Assembly (NCBI GenBank): GCA_016929775.1 | Contig: JAFGIE010000216.1 | Span: forward strand, 25,909-89,908 | Reading direction: 5' to 3' | DNA length: 64,000 bases | Source of the DNA: Anaerolineae bacterium | GTDB lineage: Bacteria; Chloroflexota; Anaerolineae; JAFGEY01 | Part shown: piece by piece, positions 46,335 through 54,860 of the stretch | How positions within the stretch are numbered: the stretch's first letter is position 1 | Layout: each line of letters starts with the position of its first letter | Program-made: the position numbers and the translations under genes | The notes under the pieces: model-generated | Databases searched by the model: none | Told to the model about the DNA's origin: nothing | The model's input: the letters and a program-made list of their open reading frames with translations, nothing else

Positions 46335-48014
46335 GTGCTAGAGATGTACCTCTCGTGTGACAGCTGTGGGTGGCAAGAGCTGTACTTGCGGACGAGAAGC
46401 GCTTGTCCGCGCTGTGGCAATGACCTGCTAGATATGCGCTATGACTATGCGCGCGCCCGCATCTTGTGGGACGAGGAGTACAGTCGGCGCCCCTTTGGGA
46501 TGTGGCGCTACCAGGAGCTCCTACCACTGCGCGATGCGGCGAACCGGGTGACCATGGGCGAGGGGGGCACGCCGCTGTTCCGCGCCGTGAATACCGGCAT
46601 GATGCTCGGCCTGCGACATCTGTATGTCAAGGATGAACGGCAGGGCCCCACAGGCTCCTTCAAGGACCGTCAGGCTTCGCTGGCGATCTCGGTGTTGCGG
46701 GAGATGGGGGTCACGGAGGCTGTGCTGGCTTCGACGGGGAATGTCGCGATCTCGTACTCGGCGTACTCGACGCACGCCGGCATCAAGCTGTGGGCCTTTC
46801 TTCCGAGCATGGTGCCCGCCGAGAAGATGCGCGAGATCGCCCTCTATGGAACTGAGGTGATCAAGGTCGCCGGAACGTACGATCAGGCGAAGCAGGTGGC
46901 AGCCGACTTTGTCCGCACGCGAGGTCTGCACTATGATCGTGGTTTCAAGAGCATCGCCGCACGAGAGAGCATGAAGACCCTTGGCTTCGAGGTAGCCGAG
47001 CAGCTCGCCCGTGTACTCGGTCCAGGACCGGGCGCCCCACTGCAGACCCCCGACTGGTACTTCCAGTCTGTGAGCGGCGGCATGGGGCCGGTCGGCTTTT
47101 GGAAGGCATTCCAGGAAATGCGTGAGATGGGGTTGGTGACGCGCCTGCCCAAGCTGGCAAACGTCCAGGTCGCCGGGTGCGCCCCAATGGTGGACTCTTT
47201 CAGCAAGGGGTTGGCTGTTGCGGAGCCGGTCCTGAACCCGCAGACGCTCATTTCGACTATCTCGACCGGGAATCCGGGCGCAGCCTATCCTTTCCTACGC
47301 GATGTGGTCGTGGAGCACGGGGGCGCCTTTGTCAAGGTGGAGGATGAGGAGGCGTTCCGGGCGATGCACGTCATGGCCAAGATGGACGGCATCTCTATGG
47401 AACCAGCAGCCGCCACCGCCTTCGCCGGGCTGTTCAAGATGGCATCGGACGGGCGTGTCAAGCCAGACGACGTGATCGTCGTCAACTGCTCGGGACACAC
47501 CTTCCCAGTGGAAAAGTTCCTACTCGGAGATGACTGGGAGCGAAGCGTCCAGGTTGCCACTGCCAGCGGCGCCGCTCCCGAGGCCCGGGAAGAAGGGCTT
47601 CTCGCTTCCCTAGAACACCTCGATGGACGCACGCGCAAGGTCGCGATCATCGAAGATAACCTGGACTCGGCACGGCTGCTGCGCCGCGTGCTCCAGGCGC
47701 AGGGCGAGTACCAGATCGAGGAGGCGCATGATGGGCGATCTGGCCTCCACATGGTTCGTGAGAACGTACCGGATCTGATCCTGCTGGATCTCATGATGCC
47801 AGAGCTGGATGGGTTCAGCGTGCTCGATGCGCTCAAGCGCGGCGAGCAGCTGCGCGATGTCCCGGTGATCGTCGTGACCGCTGTCGACCTCTCTGCAGCT
47901 GAGAAGCGGCGCCTGGAAGGAAAGGTGCACCGTACGCTGCAAAAGGGCACGTTCCTGAGCACGGATATCCTAGCCGACATCGACCGGGTTCTGAGCTCGG
48001 AGAGCGGGGAGTGA
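46335..48014 (+). CDS. Threonine-synthase-like PLP enzyme fused to a response-regulator receiver
   Basis: A 559-aa two-part protein. Residues 1-415 match threonine synthase and related fold-type II PLP enzymes: an N-terminal zinc-ribbon-like CDSCG...CPRCG, the PLP lysine Lys110 in GSFKDR, a STGNVAIS segment, and a late NCSGHTF. Residues about 435-559 are a CheY-like receiver (IIEDN, phospho-acceptor Asp485 in LILLDLMMPELDG, switch region VTAVD, LQKG). The frame is continuous, with a ~25-residue linker. The start is the GTG at 46335, with AGGAGGGAG eight bases upstream. It lies 65 bp after the hybrid kinase. I infer that phosphorylation might control the enzyme or its location. Threonine synthase proper converts O-phosphohomoserine to threonine; the substrate here is unproven. 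Confidence 0.82.
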   Translation: MLEMYLSCDSCGWQELYLRTRSACPRCGNDLLDMRYDYARARILWDEEYSRRPFGMWRYQELLPLRDAANRVTMGEGGTPLFRAVNTGMMLGLRHLYVKDERQGPTGSFKDRQASLAISVLREMGVTEAVLASTGNVAISYSAYSTHAGIKLWAFLPSMVPAEKMREIALYGTEVIKVAGTYDQAKQVAADFVRTRGLHYDRGFKSIAARESMKTLGFEVAEQLARVLGPGPGAPLQTPDWYFQSVSGGMGPVGFWKAFQEMREMGLVTRLPKLANVQVAGCAPMVDSFSKGLAVAEPVLNPQTLISTISTGNPGAAYPFLRDVVVEHGGAFVKVEDEEAFRAMHVMAKMDGISMEPAAATAFAGLFKMASDGRVKPDDVIVVNCSGHTFPVEKFLLGDDWERSVQVATASGAAPEAREEGLLASLEHLDGRTRKVAIIEDNLDSARLLRRVLQAQGEYQIEEAHDGRSGLHMVRENVPDLILLDLMMPELDGFSVLDALKRGEQLRDVPVIVVTAVDLSAAEKRRLEGKVHRTLQKGTFLSTDILADIDRVLSSESGE

Positions 48015-48017
48015 GGA

Positions 48018-48977
48018 ATGGCTTCTGACCGCACCGGGCGGGACGCTCGTGGGCGTGGCATCGTCTTTGCGCTGCTCTCGACGGTCTTTTTTGGCACCGC
48101 TCCCATCTTTGGCAAACTGGCTTACCGTGCCCAGGTGTCACCGTTCACGCTCGTGGCACTGCGCACGGTATTCGCGGCTGCGGCGCTCTGGCTCCTGTAC
48201 GGCCTATTTTGGCGCCCCGCGATCCGCACGACGTGGCGGAATCTCATGGGATGCGTGGGCATGGGCGTGGCGAACGGCGTGGGCTCCCTGTTGTACTATT
48301 CTGGGCTCACACGCATCGATGCCTCGCTAGCGCAGCTGCTGTACACGCTGTATCCGATCTGGGTATTCGTGTTCCTGATCGCCGCCGGGCATCACGTGTC
48401 AGCGAACTCGCTCGTCCGGTTGGCGCTCGCGCTCGCGGGCGTTGTGGCTCTGACGTACACTGGCTCCCAGCGTGTCGATATCCTGGGAGTCATGTTGCTG
48501 TTAAGTTCGGGCGCGTGCTACGCCTGGCACCTGGTCCTTGGGCAGTGGACCTTGGCGGATGTCGACTCGCGCACGGTGACGTTGTATGTTCTAACTACGA
48601 TGTCCGTAGTGGTCATCGTGGCGCGACTCGCAAGCGGGGCGCCGTGGACGCCCATCTCGCCCGAGGGGTGGATGGCGGTCGCCGGGCTGACCCTGCTGCC
48701 AACCATCATGGCCCGGTTGTTTGTCTTTGCGGGACTGCGTAGCCTCGGCGGCGTGCAGTCGTCGCTCCTGGGCCTGGCGGAACTCGTGGTGGCGCTCCTG
48801 ATCGCCTACCTGTTGCTGGGAGAGCGCATGACGGCGCTGCAGTGGCTTGGGAGTGCGCTGCTGATCGCGAGCGTCGCCCTGGGGAGCAGGGAGAGCGATC
48901 TCGAGGTGACCTGGGAGGATCTGCTGCGGGATGGTGGATGGCGCGAGATCGGCTCGCGATCAGCGCCGGACCAGTGA
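48018..48977 (+). CDS. EamA/DMT-family transporter
   Basis: A 319-aa inner-membrane protein with ten helices in two repeated EamA halves, of normal length. The first half begins GIVFALLSTVFFGTAPIFGKLAY and the second GVMLLLSSGACYAWHLVLGQ; the GERMT near the end is typical. Such carriers export amino acids or metabolites. It starts four bases after the threonine-synthase-receiver gene, so export of a related amino acid (threonine or homoserine) is an attractive but unproven idea. Its end overlaps the convergent SH3 gene by 18 bases. Confidence 0.85.
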   Translation: MASDRTGRDARGRGIVFALLSTVFFGTAPIFGKLAYRAQVSPFTLVALRTVFAAAALWLLYGLFWRPAIRTTWRNLMGCVGMGVANGVGSLLYYSGLTRIDASLAQLLYTLYPIWVFVFLIAAGHHVSANSLVRLALALAGVVALTYTGSQRVDILGVMLLLSSGACYAWHLVLGQWTLADVDSRTVTLYVLTTMSVVVIVARLASGAPWTPISPEGWMAVAGLTLLPTIMARLFVFAGLRSLGGVQSSLLGLAELVVALLIAYLLLGERMTALQWLGSALLIASVALGSRESDLEVTWEDLLRDGGWREIGSRSAPDQ

Positions 48978-49406
48978 AGCCGGCACCCAGCCGGTCTGGC
49001 CTTCAGCCGAAACCTGGACGAAGATGCGTCCGTCGATCGAGGAACGCCGTTCCCGCAGCACCGTGACGGCGGTGCCATGTGCCAGCTCCCCCGCCTCTCC
49101 TTCCTGGAAAAAGCCGCCCCCGGTATCGGCCCAGAGCACAATTGGGAGGCCCTGTTCCTGACAGGAGGGGCACCAGAGCACGGCTTTGTAGAGCTCGCGC
49201 GGGCTGTCCGTCGCTCGCTGCGTTGTGGCAGGCAGGACGATGCGCAGCAGTAGGTATAGCAGCAGCGCCGCACCACAGAGCGCGCTCAGCGTCATCGCGC
49301 CAGCAAGCAGCACCCAACGCCGGGCGCGCTGGCGTATCGCCTCAGCGTCCTGGGCGCCGTAGCCGATCGTAGTACCTTCGCTCGGAGCATTGTCAGGCGG
49401 GCGCAA
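48960..49406 (-). CDS. Membrane-anchored SH3-like domain protein
   Basis: A 148-aa protein with a cytoplasmic N-terminus (1-30), one membrane helix (about 33-58), a CxxC pair (WCPSCQEQG) and a C-terminal bacterial SH3-like fold (GTAVTVLRERRSSIDGRIFVQVSAEGQTGWVPASLV). Such domains often bind cell-wall or peptide ligands. The start is the TTG at 49406 with AGGGA upstream; no in-frame ATG or GTG fits. It overlaps the end of the EamA gene on the other strand. The role is unknown. Confidence 0.65.
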   Translation of the reverse strand: MRPPDNAPSEGTTIGYGAQDAEAIRQRARRWVLLAGAMTLSALCGAALLLYLLLRIVLPATTQRATDSPRELYKAVLWCPSCQEQGLPIVLWADTGGGFFQEGEAGELAHGTAVTVLRERRSSIDGRIFVQVSAEGQTGWVPASLVRR

Positions 49407-49434
49407 TCGGCAGTCCCTGACTATTTCTGATAGA

Positions 49435-49475
49435 GGGTGCGCGTCGCGCCTGCGCTGGTCTGGCGACGCGCACCC
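49435..49475 (-). terminator. 13-bp hairpin after ileS
   Basis: GGGTGCGCGTCGC (49435-49447) pairs perfectly with GCGACGCGCACCC (49463-49475). Read leftward it follows the ileS stop by six bases, with only a weak T-tail (TCTAT). It is the probable end of the alaX-ileS transcript. Confidence 0.65.
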
Positions 49476-49481
49476 GTCCCC

Positions 49482-52400
49482 CTAGCTGACGCGCTTGACA
49501 CCTACCTGGACCGTCTCGTCGCCGATCTCGAACACCTCGACGTGAGAGCCCTCAGCAGACGGTCCCAGCTCTATTAAGTTAGCCAGTGTCTCCGCCGCGA
49601 TATAGTCTCCATGCGAGGCAAACACGGCGCGCGTCTCCGGTCCAGCCTGATAGGAGATGGCGATGTGGTCCTCGATCGCAAAGTCGGCGTTCTTGCGCGC
49701 ATCCTGGATGCGTCGCACGATGTCACGCGCCAGGCCTTCCTGCACTAGGCTCGGGGTGAGTTCGGTGTCGATGCCGACGACGATGCCCTCACTGTCCGCG
49801 ACGGCAAGCCCCTCACGCGCCCGCATGCGCACCTGGGCTTCCTCGGGCAGGAGCTCGATCATCTCGCCCTCGACCTGCACGTCTACGCTGCGCCCAGCTT
49901 GCAGTGCACGCGCCAGCGGCATGGGATCCATGCCTGCCACTGTTGTCCGCAGGGCAGGGTAGAGCCGACCGTGCTTCTTGCCTAGCAGGCGCGGGTTTAG
50001 GCCGATCTCATAGTGCACCAGTTCGTCGGCTTCGCGCACGAAGGCGATCTGCTTGACGTTCAGTTCGTCGACCACGATATCGGACAGATGCTCCAGTCGG
50101 GCCTGCTGGCGCGCGTCGGCGACCACGGTCGCTCTGGCAAGCGGCTGGCGGAGCTTGACGTTCGCCGAGTTGCGCGCCGAACGTCCGAGAGACGCAACCA
50201 TGATCGCCAGTTCCATGTCGGCGATGAGTTCTGCGTCGAACAGGTCCATGTCTGCGACGGGCCAGTCCTGATGGTGCACGCTCTGCGGCGCGTCCGAATC
50301 CATCGACCTGACCAGGTTCTGGTACATCTGCTCGACAAGAAACGGGACAAAGGGAGCCAGCACCTTGCACAGCGTGGTCAGCACCGCGTACAGCGTGCTG
50401 TAGGCAGCATCCTTGTCGGCGTCCGCTTCCGCAGCGCCGCGCCAGAAGCGGCGTCGGCTACGCCGCACGTACCAGTTGCTGAGGTCATCGATGAACGGCG
50501 CCACGAGATGAGCGGCGTCATAGATGTCATAGTCGTCCATCTCAGTCGTCACGTCGACGACCAGCTCTTGAAGCTTGCTCAGCACCCAGCGGTCGAGCAC
50601 GCTCAACGGTTTTTCGGTCAGCGGGACCCCATCGGGCTGCCACCCATCGAGCCGCGCATAGTTGCAGAAGAAAGCGTAGACATTCCAGAACGGGATCAGG
50701 AACTGGCGCCGCGTCTCGTCTGCCCCGCCGTAGCCAAAGAGCAGGTCCTGCTCTGGCTTGTGGAGGCAGTACATCCAGCGCATCACGTCCACGCCGATTG
50801 TCTCTGCTGCGTCGTCGAACCAAATCGCGTTCCCCCAGCTCTTGTGCATCTGGCGCCCGTCCTCGGCGTACAGCAAGGCATAGGTGTAGCAGTTGTGGAA
50901 CGGCGTCTGACGGGTCATGACCGTGTTCATCGTCAGCAGCGAGTAGAACCAGCAGCGGAACTGCCCTGGGAAGCTTTCGCTGATCAGGTCGGCGGGGCTC
51001 CACTTGTCCCAGTATGCTCGGTCGCTCCGATAGCGCACCGTCGAGAGCCCGACGATGCCGGCATCGAGCCACGGGTTGCCCACGTCTGGAATGCGCTGCA
51101 TTGGCCTACCGCACTTGGGGCAGGCGATCTTGACAGCGTCGATCCAGGGCCTATGGGGCGTGTGCCCCTCAAACACATCCCATCCCTCAACGGCGCGAGA
51201 CTTTAGTTCCTCGGGCCCGCCGATGACCTCATAGTGTCCACACGTGCACTCCCAGATCGGGAGGGCGAGTCCCCAGTAGCGCTTCTTGGAGATCATCCAG
51301 TCGTGCATGTTGCGCAGCCAGTCCATCTCACGCTCTAGGCCAAAGGACGGGTACCAGTTGGTGTGGTTCTGCACCACGTCCATGATCTGGTAGCGCAGCG
51401 TGCTCTCCTTCTCCTCTGCCGTGACCTGCTCGAAAGGCTTCCCCGGCTCACCGCCCATACGGATAAACCACTCGTCCACCAGACGGAAGACCAGCTCTTC
51501 GCCACAGCGCCAGCAGACTGGGTAGCGGTGCGTGTAGTCCTCGATCCGGTACACGAGTCCCTTGCGCTGTAGGTCCTCAAAGATGGGCTCGCGAACGTCA
51601 TTCACGTTCATGCCGCTTAGCCACGCGAACCCCGCAGTGTACGTGCCCAGTTCGTCGAGCGGCGCGACCGCAGGCAGGTCGTGCTCTAGGCCAAGTTGAA
51701 AGTCCTCCGCTCCACAGCCGGGCGCGATGTGGACGATGCCCGTGCCTTCTTGCTCGCCGACATCGTCCCACCGGATCACCCGGTGCGGGTTAGGTCGCCC
51801 GCGGTATGCCTCCAGTGCGGCGGAAACGGCGGGCAACTCGTCAAAAGGACCCGTGTAGGTCCAGCCCAGCAGGTCCTGCCCGCGCCGCTCCTCAAGCAGT
51901 GCGTACTCGCCGCGCAGGGCGTTGGGCACAGCTCCCTTGGCGAGCCAGAACCGCTGTCCTGCTTGCTCGACCAGCACGTATGGCAGCTCGGGATGGACTG
52001 CCGCAGCCATGTTGCTGGTCAGGGTCCAGGGCGTAGTCGTCCAGACCAGGAGCGACTCGTTCTCCCGCTGGCACAGCGGAAAGCGAACGTACACGCTGGG
52101 ATGGGTGAGTTCGACGTAGCCTTCGGTAACGATCTCGTGCTGTGAGATGCCCGTTCCGCAGCGTGCGCACCACGGCATCACGTCGTGGCCCTTGTACAGC
52201 CAGCCGCGCTCGTGGCAGGTCTTGATCATCTGCCAGATCATATAGTTGTTCTCGTTAGAGAAGGTAAAGTAGGAGCCCCCCAGTTCAGGCATGCCAAGGC
52301 GCCCTACGATCTGCTCGACCCGGTTGGTCACGGGTCCCTGGGGACCATGCACCGTGATCACCTGGGCGGGGTCTTGCGCCATCGCAGCCTCCAGGGCTTC

Positions 52401-52859
52401 CAGCGCCCCGGGATCGTTCCAATCCATCCAGTACCCTAGGCGAATGCTCTGCGCCGTCTGCTCTGCCGCGTACTTGAGCACGCGGCGCTTGCACAAGTTG
52501 ACAAAGTCGCCAAGACCGTGCGCTTCGATGTCACGTTTGCTCTCGTAGCCCAGTTCCTTCTCGACCTCGACCTCGACCCACAGGCCTTGGCAGTCGAACC
52601 CATTCTGGTAGCGCGTGTCATAGCCCTTCATGGCCCAGTAGCGGTGGAACACATCCTTGTAGGTCCGTCCCCAGGCGTGATGCACAGCCATGGGGTTGTT
52701 TGCCGTGATCGGTCCGTCGAGGAAGCTCCAGGTCTTTTTGCCCGCGTTGAGCCTGCGTCGGGTCTCGAACGCACGCACGCGGTCCCAGAACTCAAGGGTC
52801 TCGTGTTCCATTGCCACAAAGTCCGGGCTTGTGGACACCTTGCTGAATGTCGCGTCCAT
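49482..52859 (-). CDS. ileS: Isoleucyl-tRNA synthetase
   Basis: A 1125-aa class I synthetase. It has the HIGH-equivalent HHAWG at residues 60-64 (within NNPMAVHHAWGR), a large editing domain containing WTTTPWTL, several CxxC zinc-type pairs, and the KMSKS-equivalent MHKSWGN at about 671, where the second motif position is His. The anticodon-binding domain and C-terminal extension follow. Length and motifs resemble the eukaryotic/actinobacterial type of IleRS, which is often mupirocin-resistant; that last point is family knowledge, not shown here. The ATG at 52859 has GGAGGAG upstream. It is the second gene of an operon under a T-box, two bases after the AlaX-like gene. Confidence 0.94.
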   Translation of the reverse strand: MDATFSKVSTSPDFVAMEHETLEFWDRVRAFETRRRLNAGKKTWSFLDGPITANNPMAVHHAWGRTYKDVFHRYWAMKGYDTRYQNGFDCQGLWVEVEVEKELGYESKRDIEAHGLGDFVNLCKRRVLKYAAEQTAQSIRLGYWMDWNDPGALEALEAAMAQDPAQVITVHGPQGPVTNRVEQIVGRLGMPELGGSYFTFSNENNYMIWQMIKTCHERGWLYKGHDVMPWCARCGTGISQHEIVTEGYVELTHPSVYVRFPLCQRENESLLVWTTTPWTLTSNMAAAVHPELPYVLVEQAGQRFWLAKGAVPNALRGEYALLEERRGQDLLGWTYTGPFDELPAVSAALEAYRGRPNPHRVIRWDDVGEQEGTGIVHIAPGCGAEDFQLGLEHDLPAVAPLDELGTYTAGFAWLSGMNVNDVREPIFEDLQRKGLVYRIEDYTHRYPVCWRCGEELVFRLVDEWFIRMGGEPGKPFEQVTAEEKESTLRYQIMDVVQNHTNWYPSFGLEREMDWLRNMHDWMISKKRYWGLALPIWECTCGHYEVIGGPEELKSRAVEGWDVFEGHTPHRPWIDAVKIACPKCGRPMQRIPDVGNPWLDAGIVGLSTVRYRSDRAYWDKWSPADLISESFPGQFRCWFYSLLTMNTVMTRQTPFHNCYTYALLYAEDGRQMHKSWGNAIWFDDAAETIGVDVMRWMYCLHKPEQDLLFGYGGADETRRQFLIPFWNVYAFFCNYARLDGWQPDGVPLTEKPLSVLDRWVLSKLQELVVDVTTEMDDYDIYDAAHLVAPFIDDLSNWYVRRSRRRFWRGAAEADADKDAAYSTLYAVLTTLCKVLAPFVPFLVEQMYQNLVRSMDSDAPQSVHHQDWPVADMDLFDAELIADMELAIMVASLGRSARNSANVKLRQPLARATVVADARQQARLEHLSDIVVDELNVKQIAFVREADELVHYEIGLNPRLLGKKHGRLYPALRTTVAGMDPMPLARALQAGRSVDVQVEGEMIELLPEEAQVRMRAREGLAVADSEGIVVGIDTELTPSLVQEGLARDIVRRIQDARKNADFAIEDHIAISYQAGPETRAVFASHGDYIAAETLANLIELGPSAEGSHVEVFEIGDETVQVGVKRVS

Positions 52860-52861
52860 CT

Positions 52862-53587
52862 CTACTCCTCCAGCTCGATGCGCAATCGCTTGTTGATCCT
52901 GCCCTTACTCTCGTGCCCGACGACGCGGATACGGCCCACCTCCCGCGTGTTCGCCACGTGCGTTCCGCCGTCTGCCTGCAAGTCGAGGCCGACGATCTCG
53001 ACGACGCGTACCTGTTCGATGCCCTCGGGCAGAAGGTCTATCTTGGTGCGAATCAGGTCGGGAATCTGGAACGCCTCGGCGCGGGGCAGGACGCGCACAA
53101 TCACGTCGCGCGCAGCGGTCACTTCGGCGTTGACCTTGGTCTCCACCTCGGAGGCAAAGTCGGCGCTCATCTGCTCCAGCTCAAAGTCCATCCGGGCGCG
53201 CAAAGGGTGCATATTGCCGCCGGTCACCAGGGCGCCGTAGTCTCGCCAGATGACGCCGCACAGGATGTGCAGCGCCGTGTGCGTCCGCATCAGCTTGTAG
53301 CGACGGTCCCAATCGACGTGGCCCTGTACGGCGCTTCCCACCAGCGGGAGTGGGTATGCGTCTTGCTTCTGGACCCAGTGAAGGACAAGGGCGCCCACCT
53401 TGCGCAGCTTGGCTAGGGCATAGTCAGCGTTCAGGTAGCGGATCGTGCCGTGATCGGCTTCCTGCCCGCCGCCGCCAGGGTAGAACGCCGTCCGGTCCAG
53501 GACGAGCGCCCCGTCTTGTGTGTCGATCACCTGGGCCGTGAACTGCCGCACGTAGGCGTTTGTCTGGTACAACAGCTCTGTCACCAT
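52862..53587 (-). CDS. AlaX-like trans-editing domain protein
   Basis: A 241-aa protein homologous to the editing domain of AlaRS (AlaX). It has an early FYPGGGGQ, the metal motif H103-T-A-L-H107, and a second site in DGGTHVANTREVG, where the usual Cys before GGTH is Asp. AlaX proteins hydrolyse Ser- or Gly-mischarged tRNA-Ala. Placement as the first gene of an ileS operon is unusual, so another mischarged tRNA may be the target. The ATG at 53587 has GAAGGAG upstream. Expression should be governed by the T-box in front. Confidence 0.82.
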   Translation of the reverse strand: MVTELLYQTNAYVRQFTAQVIDTQDGALVLDRTAFYPGGGGQEADHGTIRYLNADYALAKLRKVGALVLHWVQKQDAYPLPLVGSAVQGHVDWDRRYKLMRTHTALHILCGVIWRDYGALVTGGNMHPLRARMDFELEQMSADFASEVETKVNAEVTAARDVIVRVLPRAEAFQIPDLIRTKIDLLPEGIEQVRVVEIVGLDLQADGGTHVANTREVGRIRVVGHESKGRINKRLRIELEE

Positions 53588-53599
53588 GATGCTCCTTCG

Positions 53600-53887
53600 C
53601 AGGAAACAGAAAGCGCTTCCGCCCGACAGGGGCGAAAGCGCACACGCTTCCGTGGTACCACCCTAGTTGCCCCACAGGGGGCCGCTCTGTGGGGTACGCC
53701 TCATACCCCCGTTCTGCTAACGGTGAACGATACCGGCCAAGCCTACTCGGAGCCCGTTCGACGGTCCTTTCGGTTGGCGACTCCGGAGGGATTTTCAGCC
53801 CGCGCACTCATATCCGGCTCACACCTCTCCCGGACTCTCTGAATGAGACGCACGTGCCTACTCGGCTCCATCGCTGTCTTTCATATT
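53600..53887 (-). promoter_or_regulatory. T-box riboswitch of the alaX-ileS operon
   Basis: The minus-strand leader holds the conserved T-box TAGGGTGGTACCACGG (53650-53665) that pairs with the acceptor end of uncharged tRNA. A terminator hairpin (53613-53624 with 53630-53641) and a T-rich tail (53604-53612) follow it. Upstream is a Stem I with an AGAGAG bulge, a GGTGTGAG terminal loop and a GAGTAG element. An ATC (isoleucine) triplet at 53790-53792 lies in a plausible specifier position; I could not prove the fold. Uncharged tRNA-Ile would favour the antiterminator and raise expression. Confidence 0.88.
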
Positions 53888-53893
53888 GACGCC

Positions 53894-53922
53894 ATTGTAG
53901 CACGGAGTGGCCCGCGTGTCAA
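53894..53922 (-). promoter_or_regulatory. Promoter of the T-box/alaX-ileS operon
   Basis: Read leftward, TTGACA (53917-53922), 17 bp and TACAAT (53894-53899). It just touches the end of the next gene, which also reads leftward. Transcription should start near 53887. Confidence 0.82.
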
Positions 53923-54756
53923 CTAGGCGCTCTCGCGCAGCATCACGTCGTAGAGGTGGGACAGGTTCGCCTGATGGAGTTCCTCAGCAAGCCCATTCAG
54001 CGGGATGCGAGACTTGTGGCATCGCTCGATGCCCAACCGGCGCAGGTTGGCCTTTGGGATGCCCCGCTCAACGCGCCGCCGCACCTCTTCTTCGATCGTA
54101 TCCAGGTACTGGATGCTCGTCTCGATCGCCTCGGGGATCTCGCCGCGCAGGAGAACGTCGCCATGGCCCTGGACTAGATTGTCGAGCTGAAGCCGGCTGA
54201 GCTTGCGAAGGGACTCCCTCATCACTTTGTGGTCGCCGTTGACGATGTACGGTACGGGCATCACCAAGTCGCCTGCAAAGAGGACTCGGTCCTCTCGGAC
54301 GTAGGCGGAGATGCCATCCGAAGTGTTTCCGGGAGTGTGCATCAGGACGATGGTCTTTCCCCCGACGTGCAGCGCGACGGTGCCACGGTCAAAGACGGTC
54401 TCGGGGAGCCGGATCCGCACATCGCACAGCTCGGGATTCTGCATCCTATCGTCCTCCAGGAGGCGCTCCCCGTGCCGCGCGAGGATGCGGCGGCATCGTT
54501 CGTGCGCGATCACCTCTCCTTCCAGGAAGCAAGCGCCGTATGAGTGGTCTGGTTGGTAATGCGTCAGGACGACGTACCGTATGGGAGCTTGGCTGCGTCG
54601 CCTGATAAACCGCAGCATCTCGCGGGTTTCCTGGGGGAAGGGAAGTGTGTCGATCACCACGACGCCATCTGGCGTCAGGATGGCGCTTGCGGTCGCCTGC
54701 AAGTATAGATCGCTGGTGAAGACAAAGATGTCTTCGGCCACCCGCTCTCGGAGCAT
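53923..54756 (-). CDS. Metallo-beta-lactamase-fold hydrolase with altered metal motif
   Basis: A 277-aa soluble protein of the MBL fold. The usual HxHxDH is H66-Y-Q-P-D70-H71, so the second metal-1 histidine is Gln. Later ligand positions look normal (HTPGNTSDG, FAGDLV, QGHGD). This variant occurs in poorly studied MBL branches, so metal content and substrate are open. A ~70-residue helical C-terminus follows the fold. The ATG at 54756 has CAGGAGGT upstream; the longer reading runs through the 6S RNA terminator and is rejected. It has its own promoter at 54796-54824. Confidence 0.8.
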   Translation of the reverse strand: MLRERVAEDIFVFTSDLYLQATASAILTPDGVVVIDTLPFPQETREMLRFIRRRSQAPIRYVVLTHYQPDHSYGACFLEGEVIAHERCRRILARHGERLLEDDRMQNPELCDVRIRLPETVFDRGTVALHVGGKTIVLMHTPGNTSDGISAYVREDRVLFAGDLVMPVPYIVNGDHKVMRESLRKLSRLQLDNLVQGHGDVLLRGEIPEAIETSIQYLDTIEEEVRRRVERGIPKANLRRLGIERCHKSRIPLNGLAEELHQANLSHLYDVMLRESA

Positions 54757-54795
54757 ACGTACCTCCTGGGTCAGTCCTGCCGCGTACACTGCCCC

Positions 54796-54824
54796 AGAAT
54801 ACCATAACGGCTGGTCATTGTCAA
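54796..54824 (-). promoter_or_regulatory. Promoter of the metallo-hydrolase gene
   Basis: Read leftward, TTGACA (54819-54824), 17 bp and TATTCT (54796-54801), placed just after the 6S RNA terminator. Confidence 0.8.
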
Positions 54825-54825
54825 G

Positions 54826-54860
54826 GAAAACAGAAATCCACCGGCCTGCGCCGGTGGATT
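54826..54860 (-). terminator. Intrinsic terminator of the 6S RNA gene
   Basis: An 11-bp perfect stem (AATCCACCGGC 54835-54845 with GCCGGTGGATT 54850-54860) has a 4-base loop. Read leftward it is followed by TCTGTTTTCC. Confidence 0.85.

Noticed and set aside
46269..48014. Threonine synthase-receiver fusion as a frameshift or assembly artefact
   Set aside because: The frame is continuous from start to stop, both domains are complete, and a normal ~25-residue linker joins them. No repeated or broken sequence marks a join. An assembly check would still be useful.
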